From NCBI GenBank assembly GCA_900318345.1, contig ONKD01000011.1, positions 62,001 through 126,000 of the forward strand: a DNA stretch of 64,000 nt. The letters are read 5' to 3'. The first letter of the stretch is position 1. Every line of letters begins with the position of its first letter. Under the pieces are notes generated by a model that searched no databases, was not told the origin of the DNA, and saw nothing but the letters and a program-made list of their open reading frames with translations. Made by a program: the position numbers and the translations under genes. This document shows positions 56,801 to 64,000 of the stretch, piece by piece. Source of the stretch: an uncultured Prevotellaceae bacterium (GTDB lineage: Bacteria > Bacteroidota > Bacteroidia > Bacteroidales > Muribaculaceae).

Positions 56801-57570
56801 GTTTCTTCACGATGGCTCAAGTGGCCGATACCACCGTCTCGAGCAATGAGCGCACGGCGGCCTATCTGACCAATGGCAACGCCTACATGCGCACCAGCAA
56901 TTACAATGTGCTCATGCAGGACGGGATTGTGGCCGAGAGCCGGGCATGGATGTACATTGGCAACGCCAGCAATTGCCTCATCCGATTCAAGGACAGCACG
57001 AGCGGGAGCAACAGCAACTGGATTGTACGATATGACAGCGAGGGCGACGAGTTCAAAGTCATGAACTGGAACGTCACTGGAGCCGAGGGATCACGCGTGT
57101 GGCTCTACAAGTTGGTTGACGCCTATAACGTTACGACCGCTGCCAGCGAGGGCGGCACGGTAACCGTGACAGGTGGACTTGTCAACGGCACGGCACAGGT
57201 CGGCGAGACGGTCACCTTTACCGCCACCCCCGACGAGGAGTTTACGCTTGGCGCGGTGAGCGTCACGACAGCGACGGGACAGAATGTCGAGTTCATCGTT
57301 GATGATAGCGGCATTAACTCCTTTGTCATGCCTGCCGAGGCTGTCACCATCAGTGCCACTTTCGAGGCCTCCAGCCCTAGCTACTTGCTCGGTGATGTGA
57401 ACAACGATGGCGATGTAACCATCAAGGACGTCACCTCCCTGATTGATTACCTGTTGAGCGGCAGTGGTGACATCAACATGCAAGCAGCCGATTGCAGCGT
57501 CGACGGCAGCGTCACAATTAAGGATGTAACCGCCCTCATCGACTATCTGCTCAGCGGCATCTGGCCTTAA
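53884..57570 (+). CDS. C10 cysteine peptidase 2, large multidomain form with dockerin pair
   Basis: This 1228-residue secreted protein has a signal peptide, pro-domain (PVSESQARIIAANFL) and C10 domain with Cys169 (YTGCVATAMAQIMAYW) and His315 (SAGHAFVCDGYDG, then FHINWGWAGKSNGYF). It is about 430 residues longer than its paralogues. After the beta modules come two divergent InlB-type B-repeats (about 738-905), then a ~165-residue domain (913-1080, from LFELVETR to VWLYKLVDAYNV) also found in the split gene at 62449-63975. A third B-repeat follows, ending VTISATFEA, then the dockerin pair (DVNNDGDVTIKDV and DCSVDGSVTIKDV). The extra modules probably mediate binding. Confidence 0.92.
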   Translation: MNRIRFFTLITCLAAAWAATGAPVSESQARIIAANFLSRQAESPKLAFKAPMGSVTPAAGQAAYYVYNTATANRGFVVVAGDDRVPAILGYSDSGHFDAADVPPAMQEWLDGYTTQIEAIAAGAKPEQRTTARAAIAPLLPVRWGQGTPYNIKLPHINGSENAHAYTGCVATAMAQIMAYWQYPPRPITTIPGYTSNSGKTTEVYMPALQPTDFNWQNMQDTYYTNDTTSTSVDAVSTLMLYCSTSLQSSFGTTGTGAYTRNIPGRLITYYGFKNSCHYLYRKYFSTQSWEDTIYAELAAGRPVAYAGNKQSAGHAFVCDGYDGQGMFHINWGWAGKSNGYFLLNLLNPSAEGIGSAAGAYGYVLGQGIGVGLEPDDGTSGVAAFTFDDLVINSSVTTRGAASSNFSVTVSGKFVNYTNVSARFSQGWGLFRDGEMIENLFYRSTTGEIGNEGYITVSARSLNFGAGLTSGTYRILPIYTIYGADDWHPCIGSDVNYIEVTINDTYSCSIRGYGNAGSTTAYTVNSCGVEGTLNHGKPVVMNLNLTNTGTSTNDMVYMFVNGEFTGMGLANLGKGETGNIVYRFTPTTAGTKTITFSLKESGTPVLYTKRVTIATMPTATLDVSYRILNITEEDNRIITADRYSIIADITNNGTTTYNEDFAVRLYRVNNESTNVGTELLSQSQPLVLGAGESTSLQFDFDHDLIDGWKYFCYLYYYSAGEAIGTGTKWYTLNLINAPTTGYSVTTSVTPAQAGTISLTGGVLVGKAQAGDTVTFTVTPAAGYTLGTVNVNAASGDSIETTLDNESGIYSFIMPEQAVTVSATFEAIPVYSIAVTPSNDAGGRCSLSTEAAMAGETVTITASPYVGWQCDSVTATISGTPLEVNQGIEAEYSFTMPEGDVDVMVFFSRSSGNLFELVETRSNITEGGTYVLVSRTHDKVMRHWGEGDDTFQANDVTGWANEGKSIVRVNDEAGFFTMAQVADTTVSSNERTAAYLTNGNAYMRTSNYNVLMQDGIVAESRAWMYIGNASNCLIRFKDSTSGSNSNWIVRYDSEGDEFKVMNWNVTGAEGSRVWLYKLVDAYNVTTAASEGGTVTVTGGLVNGTAQVGETVTFTATPDEEFTLGAVSVTTATGQNVEFIVDDSGINSFVMPAEAVTISATFEASSPSYLLGDVNNDGDVTIKDVTSLIDYLLSGSGDINMQAADCSVDGSVTIKDVTALIDYLLSGIWP

Positions 57571-57590
57571 TCGTTATTTCAACCTCACAT

Positions 57591-57634
57591 ACTGGGCTTG
57601 GGAACATCAAGCTCCCAAGCCCAGTTTTTCACCA
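57591..57634 (+). terminator. Terminator of C10 peptidase gene 2
   Basis: ACTGGGCTTGGGA and TCCCAAGCCCAGT form a perfect 13 bp stem with a loop of about ten bases, followed by TTTTTC. Confidence 0.8.
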
Positions 57635-57755
57635 CCCTCTTGCTCTCCCCCTGTTTTTCGCCATTCCATCCGTCACTTCCGTCATATCCGTCACTTCCGT
57701 CATATCCGCTAGCAATTTGATAATAAGAGACAAGCGCGGCAGTGTTGTCCATGTG

Positions 57756-57975
57756 AGGGTGTGTCATAATTGCAATGTCGCTACATATATCGGCCTACGG
57801 CCGAGAAAGATTGTGCAAGTCAAAGGCAAACAAGCTTGCTTGATTTGCTGAGACGCAGCCAATCTTATCTAAATTTAAACAAATTATTTAAAAAATTAAA
57901 TAAAAATTTTATTTGTTCTATTTTTAATACAAAATTTGTTTTAATTTCCCGTGCGTAGCACGGTTAATAATTCCA
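57756..57975. mobile_element. MITE-like element, copy C, right end truncated, with nested hairpin insert
   Basis: It begins gagggtgtgtcataattgca and continues with the tcggcctacggccgag hairpin. At 57807-57866 lies a 60 bp block with inverted ends AAGATTG and CAATCTT. The right side ends cacggttaataattcc and lacks the terminal repeat. The 786 bp gap 57571-58356 also holds the terminator at 57591 and, after 57976, unremarkable sequence up to a promoter at 58265-58295. Confidence 0.75.
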
Positions 57976-58264
57976 TATAGCCCACGTTAGCCATTGCCCT
58001 TGATTCTTGCTTTTTCCTGCTCTTTGACATGGCACGTCACCCTCTATCATCTTACCTTTGCAGCGTGAGGGCAATCTTCTGCTTTTAACAATTCGTTAAC
58101 AATCCCGCACCACCCTCTTCATCACATGCCCAACAAAGACATCGTTCAAAATGAGTGACTTAACAAACTAGCCCTCAAAATCGCCATCTTGCATTTTAAC
58201 GTCCCACATGCTGTTTTCTTGAGAGTTATTCCTCTTGACAGATTGATAAAAATGGTGCATTAGC

Positions 58265-58295
58265 TTGCAGGATTGCTACATAAAGACTATTTTTG
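58265..58295 (+). promoter_or_regulatory. Promoter of C10 peptidase gene 3
   Basis: TTG at 58265-58267 and TATTTTTG at 58288-58295 are 20 bp apart. The transcript would have a leader of about 55 bases before the ATG at 58357. Confidence 0.5.
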
Positions 58296-58356
58296 CGACA
58301 TATTTGATTTAACAAGTTGAGGAAAAAAGCTATCAATTATTTAATCTATTGGTATT

Positions 58357-60714
58357 ATGAGAATTTTAAAACTATTTATGGCCCTAATGAGCCTTGCCAT
58401 CGCCCTGACGGCTGTGGCAGAACCCATTACCGAGTCACAAGCCCAAAGTATAGCCGCGAAGTTCCTTGCGGGGCAAAACGCTCGTCCCACGACACTGCGC
58501 CGCGCCGCAACTGCCACGGCGGCAACTTCAGGTGATCATGCCGCCTATTACATTTTCAACGCTGGCGGGCTTAACGACGGATATGTGATCATTGCTGGCG
58601 ATGATCAAGCCTTGCCCGTGCTGGGCTATAGCGACACCGGGAGTTTTGACGGCGACAACGTGCCGCCGGCGATGCAAGAAATGCTTGATGGCTATGCGGC
58701 TCAAATCGCAGCGATACGAGAAGGTGCCATGGCCGCAGCGGTCAATTCCCGCGTTGCCATTCCTCCGATGGTGAAAGCCCAATGGAACCAACGGCAACCT
58801 TACAACATCATGATGCCCACGATTAATGGTGAGCGCGTGTTGGCTGGATGCGTGGCCATCGCGATGGCCCAGGTCATGCACTACTGGCAGTGGCCGGCAA
58901 GCATCAGCGGGCCGATTCCTCCTTACACATCTAAAACCAATGAACTCAGCCTGCCCGAGCTGCCGGCTACCAGTTTCAATTGGTCCTTGATGCAGAACAC
59001 TTATCTCACCAGCGACACGTTGGGAATGAGAAGCTATGCCGTCGCTCAACTTGTGCTATACTGCGCTCAGGCGCTTAAAATGGACTTTGGCACTAAATCA
59101 TCGGGCGCTTATACACCCGACATCGCATATTTGCTTTCAGAGTACTTCGGCTATCACTCTGGCATACGCTGCATCAACCGTTACAGCTATAGCGCACAGG
59201 GCTGGGAAGATGCCATCTACGCCGAACTGGCCGAGAATCGCCCCGTTATCCTTTCGGGCAGGAAGAGAAGCGGCGGCCACGCCTTTGTGTGCGACGGCTG
59301 TGACCAATATGGCTTGTTCCACATCAACTGGGGCTGGAACGGACAGAGCAACGGTTACTTCGCGCTCAACGTGCTCAACCCCGACATGCAAGGCACGGGT
59401 AGCGCCTCGGGAGCCGAGGGGTATATCCTTAACCAACTCGCCATCGTCGGCATCAAGCCGGGAACCGGTGGCACACGCCCAATCAACCTCTCAGCAACTG
59501 AGTTGACACTGACAGGATACACCGAGAACCGGTCATCGACAAGTGAAAACTTCACGGCAACGATGTCGGTCGATCTGGATAACAATTCTGGTCAAACCCT
59601 CGAGGGGTCCTATGGATGGGGACGCTACAGCGGCAACACGCTGGTCGAGGTCATCAGTGAGTACACCTGTAACCTTTTGCCCAATTATTACTATGGCATT
59701 GAGGACGCAACGGTCAACTTTGGCGCTGGTATCTCATCCGGCACGTTCAAGATCATGCCCATCTACCGCAAGAACGCCTCGAGCAATTGGGAACCGTGCC
59801 AGGGAGGCAGCCGCAACTACATCGAGGTGACCATCAGGGGTAACCATTGCAGTTTCAAGGGCTATGGAACGGCGGCAATTTCTAATTACTCGGTGAATCA
59901 AATCACCGTCAATGGCACATTGCACCAGAACCGACCAGTTGACATCACCCTGAATCTGACCAACACTGGGGACTCAGACCATGACGTGATTTACATGTCA
60001 GCCACCAGTTATCTGTCGGGCACCGAATACCAGTCAATCGGCATTGCTGATATTGAACCCGGCCAATCGGGTGACGTGGTATTCCGTTTCATGCCCGAAA
60101 CGCCAAGCACCTACAATCTGAGCTTCTCGCTGAACGAGGACGGCAGCAATCCTTTCGGCTACAAGTCAATCAGCATCACTGCCATGCCCGAAGCTTATCT
60201 ATCAGGCACCATTCGGGTGCTTAACGCCGATAATGTCAACTACGTCATCAATGGTAACAAAATCAGCGTTGAGCTCAATGTCACCAACATGACTGGAAAT
60301 ACCTACACTGAGGATATTTCGGCGATCCTGTGCAAGCATATTTATGACAACTCGGGAACTAGGATACAAGCCAAGACCCAATATCTGGTATTGGCACCCC
60401 ATCAGAGCACTACACTACGATTTGAATTTGATAACGTGGTCGATGGATGGAATTACTTCATTATGGGCATGTACTACAGTAGCGGCGAAATGCAAAGATT
60501 CTGCAGCACGCCATGGTACATAATGAACGTGCCCGACGAGCCCATTCATGTCCCCGGTGACGTGAACGGCGATGGCGAGGTCACCATTGCCGACATCAAC
60601 AGCATCATCGATGTCATGCTCAGCAACGGTACAAATCCCGCTGCCGACGTCAACTATGACCGCGAAATCAATATCTCAGATATCAACAAGGTCATCGACT
60701 ACATCGTGAAATAA
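58357..60714 (+). CDS. C10 cysteine peptidase 3 with dockerin pair
   Basis: This 785-residue secreted peptidase has a signal peptide (MRILKLFMALMSLAIALTA), pro-domain (PITESQAQSIAAKFL, then YYIFNAGGLNDGYVIIAGDD) and C10 domain with Cys165 (LAGCVAIAMAQVMHYW) and His308 (SGGHAFVCDGCDQYG, then FHINWGWNGQSNGYF). Two or three beta-sandwich modules and a C-terminal dockerin pair follow (DVNGDGEVTIADI and DVNYDREINISDI). It lacks the extra modules of paralogue 2 and is closest in layout to paralogue 1. Confidence 0.93.
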   Translation: MRILKLFMALMSLAIALTAVAEPITESQAQSIAAKFLAGQNARPTTLRRAATATAATSGDHAAYYIFNAGGLNDGYVIIAGDDQALPVLGYSDTGSFDGDNVPPAMQEMLDGYAAQIAAIREGAMAAAVNSRVAIPPMVKAQWNQRQPYNIMMPTINGERVLAGCVAIAMAQVMHYWQWPASISGPIPPYTSKTNELSLPELPATSFNWSLMQNTYLTSDTLGMRSYAVAQLVLYCAQALKMDFGTKSSGAYTPDIAYLLSEYFGYHSGIRCINRYSYSAQGWEDAIYAELAENRPVILSGRKRSGGHAFVCDGCDQYGLFHINWGWNGQSNGYFALNVLNPDMQGTGSASGAEGYILNQLAIVGIKPGTGGTRPINLSATELTLTGYTENRSSTSENFTATMSVDLDNNSGQTLEGSYGWGRYSGNTLVEVISEYTCNLLPNYYYGIEDATVNFGAGISSGTFKIMPIYRKNASSNWEPCQGGSRNYIEVTIRGNHCSFKGYGTAAISNYSVNQITVNGTLHQNRPVDITLNLTNTGDSDHDVIYMSATSYLSGTEYQSIGIADIEPGQSGDVVFRFMPETPSTYNLSFSLNEDGSNPFGYKSISITAMPEAYLSGTIRVLNADNVNYVINGNKISVELNVTNMTGNTYTEDISAILCKHIYDNSGTRIQAKTQYLVLAPHQSTTLRFEFDNVVDGWNYFIMGMYYSSGEMQRFCSTPWYIMNVPDEPIHVPGDVNGDGEVTIADINSIIDVMLSNGTNPAADVNYDREINISDINKVIDYIVK

Positions 60715-60737
60715 CAGAGAATAGATATTTGATACTT

Positions 60738-60853
60738 GGGGGTGTTTCATAATTGCAATGTCGCTACATATATCGGCCTACGGCCGAGAAATTTAAACAA
60801 ATTATTTAATAAATTAAATAAAAATTTTAATTATTATAATTTTAAACACCCCC
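60738..60853. mobile_element. MITE-like element, copy D
   Basis: The ends gggggtgttt (60738-60747) and aaacaccccc (60844-60853) are inverted repeats. The left interior (cataattgcaatgtcgctac, then tcggcctacggccgag) is the same as copy C but without the nested insert. It is 116 bp long and lies between convergent genes. Confidence 0.75.
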
Positions 60854-60905
60854 ATTTTTATCCGCGTCACGACCTGTCGTGATTCTATCCTTGGGCTGCA
60901 ATAAT

Positions 60906-60949
60906 TAAACAAGTCGCACAACCCGATTGGGCTGCGCGACTTGTTTAAA
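60906..60949. terminator. Bidirectional hairpin terminator
   Basis: TAAACAAGTCGCACA... and ...TGCGCGACTTGTTTA form a long stem (with one G-T/A-C variation) around acccgattgggc. A-rich and T-rich flanks allow termination of the minus-strand gene at 60976 and of plus-strand read-through. Confidence 0.65.
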
Positions 60950-60975
60950 AGCTATTACCGTTCAATGGAGCGGAC

Positions 60976-62448
60976 TCATTTCACCACCTTGATGGAGGAC
61001 GATGAACCGTCATCAAAGCGAATGACCACGATATTCACACCCTGGAAGGGCACAGCGCTCTCGGCGCCCATGATGTTGTAATAGCGGATGCTCTCGATAG
61101 TCTTGTCGGCGGGAACTTCCACGATAGCCGTGGGGGGTGCCGGGTCGCTAGGCATGTCGAACGGATAAACCGTGTAACCATCGGGGGTGTTTTCGCCCGC
61201 ATTGGGCTTACCACTGTTAAAGCTCATGCCGTTGTTGTTAGCATCCACATAAACCGCGCCATGGAACGAGTATAAAGTGCCCGTCAACAGACCTTGCGGT
61301 ATCGCATAGATGTCAGGCTGGGTCCTGTTGTGCTGCCAATTCACCTTGAAGATACCGTCGAGGTCATAGCCATTAACCTTAGAACCCTCGGGGACGAATG
61401 AGCTGAAGTAATTGCCATCGATCCACACACCCATGATGTGGGCTACCTCTTGGGTCTTAGGATTCATGAAATAGAAGCGCTTGCTCGTGTCTACTGCGGG
61501 CACAATGTTAGTGCCGGGGCCTACGCCCTCAGCCACGAGGTTCTTTTCCAGGAAGTTGAAGGACATGTACTGGTTGTAGTAATAGATACTGTCGGGATGG
61601 GTGCTCTCCTCGTTGTAGTCACCGTTATACCCGGGATAGCCCACCACATCGTCAGCAGGCACGGGGTTGTCAGTGAGCACGATGCGGTGATTCACCTTGT
61701 CAGCATAGGTACCCTTGATGGTCAACGCGTTGATGGTCTTGTTCAGGTATTCTTCAGGATCATTGCTCACGTTGCTGAAGTCGAGGATGACCCAGTTGCT
61801 CTGGTCCCAAGGCCTGGTTTGCAGGCCGATGTCGGTAACGTAGTCAATCTGGCCCGTGGGCACATCTTCCTTACGGAAGTTGGAGCGGTTATCATCCTTT
61901 GCCCACAGGTATCTCACGTTGCCATTGACAACAGCCCAAGTACCCACGAGGTCATCACACACCACGACAGTGGTCTTGTTCTCCTCGTCACGCTCGATGT
62001 AGCTCAACGGCGTGTAGGCATAGTAAGCCGAGTCTTTAGCGATGATGTAACCGATGTAGGCCTCACTGTTAACCTTAGTGGTGCCCTCCTTGGTGATGTT
62101 AGTCGTGTTGCCAGCAGTCCATTGGGCAGCATCATCCTGCTTGATGAGGAACGCCTGATTATCCTCGGTGATACCATACATGTTGGCGATGGGGTGAACC
62201 TTGCTTTGGAGGTTACTGCTAGCCTCGACCAACTGGTTGTAGGTGACATAGACGGGATTATCGGGCGAAGAGCCGTTCTCAAGATCGGGAGTGAGCGTCA
62301 AGTCAACTGGTATCTTGGCAATGGACATCCTGTTCATCGCGCGGTTGACGGTGATGCGGTAAACACCAGCAGGAATCTTGAAGGCATTGTCTGGACGATC
62401 GCCATACAGAATTTCGTCGTTGGTTCCATCACCTACGAGAGTCTGGTT
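60976..62448 (-). pseudogene. C-terminal part of a split secreted protein, after in-frame TAG
   Basis: This open stretch continues the frame of 62449-63975 without shift. Between the TAG (62451-62449) and the first internal ATG (62337) the codons read NQTLVGDGTNDEILYGDRPD, then FKIPAGVYRITVNRAM, which joins smoothly to both sides. The part from ATG 62337 is 453 residues. It is Tyr-, Asn- and Asp-rich with a beta pattern and ends in KTIESIRYYNIMG, then FQGVNIVVIRFDDGSSSSIK, like type IX C-terminal tails of Prevotella-type proteins. There is no signal peptide. If the TAG is real this half is silent or not exported. Confidence 0.75.
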
Positions 62449-62451
62449 CTA
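62449..62451 (-). other. In-frame amber codon interrupting a long secreted-protein gene
   Basis: TAG follows WGRLAAY. The same frame then stays open for 491 more codons to TGA at 60976. TAG also ends sufD and the BspA-like gene here, so it is a normal stop in this genome. Confidence 0.85.
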
Positions 62452-63975
62452 ATAGGCGGCCAAACGACCCCAAACCTGTCCCCAGTCATTGGAGCCTTGA
62501 CCCGTCTGCCATGTTGTACCTGCATCGATGTGCTGGGCCAAGCTGAAGTAGCCGTACCTATCATCACCCATGCCATTGACGTCACGGATGCCCTTGAAGT
62601 AAACATCAAGATAGTATTCCTGGCTATTAGGATTGTAGTTGAACCTTGGGCCAGCGGCAACCCAACTAGTGCGTCCCATAGCGGTTCCCAGCAGGTACAG
62701 ATCAGGCTCAGTCTCATAGAACTCGGCCCGGATGGTTACATTAGCAGCAGGCATCTCAAAGTGGTAGTTGTTACCGTCGTCAGCAATAGCATCAGGGGTG
62801 AGGACAGTAACCTCGTTGGTCGTGTGATTGGTCACGATCACACGACTGATGCGGTAACCCCAGTTGGTGCTCACGCGGAACTGCACGGTCTCGCCCTGCT
62901 GGGATTGGCCTTCCCAAACGCCAGAATTAATCGTGACGTAACCTCCATTGCTGGGATCCCACTCGACATCAACGTTGTAAGACTGGGCAAGCTTATAGAG
63001 CCACACGCGAGTATCAGCTTCTGAAGTGCTCATGACCTTGAACGAACGGTCACTGTCATCATACCTGATGGTGTGTGACGAGTTACTGTAAGTATCACCC
63101 TTGAACCAGCACAGGTAATTGTAATTGGTACCAAAGTACATGATACCGCGAGAATAGTCATTGACGCTCGTCGTGATGATCAGGTTGCCCTCATCGTTGC
63201 CCGTACCAATGCGGATGTAGCCGTTGTTCAAGGTGCTAAGCCTAGCTACCCTGCGGGTATTTCCGCTGTAGGTCGAGTCCTTGGCGCCTATCATCTTAAC
63301 CATGCATGCGTTGCCATTGACTTTCACCTTGGTCTTGTCGGCATTCATCCACTGGACGATATCGGTCGAGGGGAATGTGGCATCATCGGTCTTCTTGAAG
63401 CTCATGACCTTGTCGTGATACTGGCTCACGATGATATAGGTTTCCCCGTCGACAATCTGGGCGCGCTGGGTCACCAGCTCAAAGATGTCACCATCGAGCT
63501 TGTCATAGGTGATTTCCACCGAGCCAAAGCGCACTGGCTTACCGTCGGCAGTAGTAAACATGAACGCCATCGTCGAGCCTTCCCACACGCCGTCATAGCC
63601 GTTGTTGGTCACATAATAATTGCCCAACTGACCGGGATAGGTGAAGTTGCTCACACGCGAGATGGTCGTGGGTCCCCAGTAGAAGCAGTCCAGGTTGTCC
63701 TCGGTGTAGTTGTCCACGCAGTGAAACACGACCTTCTTGATGATGTAGTTAGCCGAACGCACCTCAAACGTCTTGGCTCGGCGCTCAACGAGGTAGTTCT
63801 CATTGTCGAGACCATCGGTAAAAGTCATCATGATACCATCCTTGACGCAGTAGTAAACACCTGTACCATCCTGATACAGACCCTCTCCACGGTTGATGGT
63901 CACGGTGTACTCACTGGCCCAATTCGGCAAGGCGAAGGCCAGCGCCATCATAAATAAAAGTAATTTCTTCATCAT
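62449..63975 (-). CDS. N-terminal part of split secreted protein with domain shared with C10 peptidase 2
   Basis: This 508-residue reading frame has a signal peptide (MKKLLLFMMALAFALPNWA), a beta region with a FYWGPTTISRVSNFTYPG stretch, and a ~165-residue domain (about 163-328, IFELVTQRAQIVDGETYIIV to RVWLYKLAQSYNV). That domain is clearly related to residues 913-1080 of C10 peptidase 2. A divergent InlB-type B-repeat ends NVTIRAEFYETEPD. A carbohydrate-binding-like segment (YYLDVYFKG, YFSLAQHI) is then cut by the TAG. The downstream tail needed for type IX sorting would be lost. The whole original gene would have been about 1000 codons. Its function is unknown. Confidence 0.75.
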   Translation of the reverse strand: MMKKLLLFMMALAFALPNWASEYTVTINRGEGLYQDGTGVYYCVKDGIMMTFTDGLDNENYLVERRAKTFEVRSANYIIKKVVFHCVDNYTEDNLDCFYWGPTTISRVSNFTYPGQLGNYYVTNNGYDGVWEGSTMAFMFTTADGKPVRFGSVEITYDKLDGDIFELVTQRAQIVDGETYIIVSQYHDKVMSFKKTDDATFPSTDIVQWMNADKTKVKVNGNACMVKMIGAKDSTYSGNTRRVARLSTLNNGYIRIGTGNDEGNLIITTSVNDYSRGIMYFGTNYNYLCWFKGDTYSNSSHTIRYDDSDRSFKVMSTSEADTRVWLYKLAQSYNVDVEWDPSNGGYVTINSGVWEGQSQQGETVQFRVSTNWGYRISRVIVTNHTTNEVTVLTPDAIADDGNNYHFEMPAANVTIRAEFYETEPDLYLLGTAMGRTSWVAAGPRFNYNPNSQEYYLDVYFKGIRDVNGMGDDRYGYFSLAQHIDAGTTWQTGQGSNDWGQVWGRLAAY

Positions 63976-64000
63976 ATCTCATGCTGAATTATGGTGGGTT

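Noticed and set aside
60976..63975. Recoding of TAG as an amino acid in this genome
   Set aside because: TAG serves as the natural stop of sufD (130-132) and of the BspA-like gene (9713-9715), so general recoding is improbable; local read-through remains open.

Overview
The window is chromosomal DNA from a gut- or rumen-type Bacteroidales bacterium, most likely Prevotellaceae or Muribaculaceae (the family is inferred). Support comes from the TAnnTTTG / TTTG (-7 / -33) promoters of this phylum ahead of many genes, a type IX secretion protein (PorV) with a PorU sortase, BspA-type leucine-rich repeats, C10 (streptopain) and C25 (gingipain-like) peptidases, and secreted proteins ending in dockerin-like repeat pairs. 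No tRNA, rRNA, CRISPR array or complete insertion sequence was recognised.

Layout. 1-3840: sufB-sufC-sufD-sufS iron-sulfur assembly operon, minus strand, sufS cut by the window edge. 3919-9245: dockerin-tailed phosphodiester glycosidase, membrane acyltransferase, ispF and porV. 9246-14276: BspA-like LRR protein and GH13 alpha-amylase, both dockerin-tailed, set among dispersed repeats. 14405-21340: Bax inhibitor-1 family protein, argS, a RecB/AddA-like helicase-nuclease, and a YciH/SUI1 protein; then a 56-residue ferredoxin on the plus strand. 21908-34203: two tandem 1151-residue C25 peptidases, an FAH-family hydrolase, rex, and a third C25 protein that matches canonical PorU. 34295-40035: phosphopantetheinyl transferase and an export operon (TolC, HlyD, two ABC-2 permeases, no ATPase). 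40247-45599: a plus-strand block of ECF sigma factor, single-pass membrane protein, regulatory-domain protein and outer-membrane barrel, the first three translationally coupled. 45857-49357: DUF3108 protein, a small secreted cohesin-like protein, and a dockerin-tailed CotH protein. 49948-50887: two orphan hypothetical genes. 51009-60714: three tandem dockerin-tailed C10 peptidases separated by terminators and MITE-like repeats. 60976-63975: one long secreted-protein reading frame broken by an in-frame TAG, with a type IX-like C-terminal tail.

How it fits together. Seven secreted proteins (phosphodiester glycosidase, LRR, amylase, CotH, three C10 peptidases) carry a C-terminal pair of calcium-loop repeats of dockerin type. 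The same window encodes PorV, three PorU-type C25 proteins and one protein with a cohesin-like pattern. The most interesting hypothesis is a cell-surface docking system joined to type IX secretion. This is inference from sequence patterns and needs structural and binding evidence. Two intergenic repeat families and a nested 55-60 bp hairpin element punctuate this accessory region.
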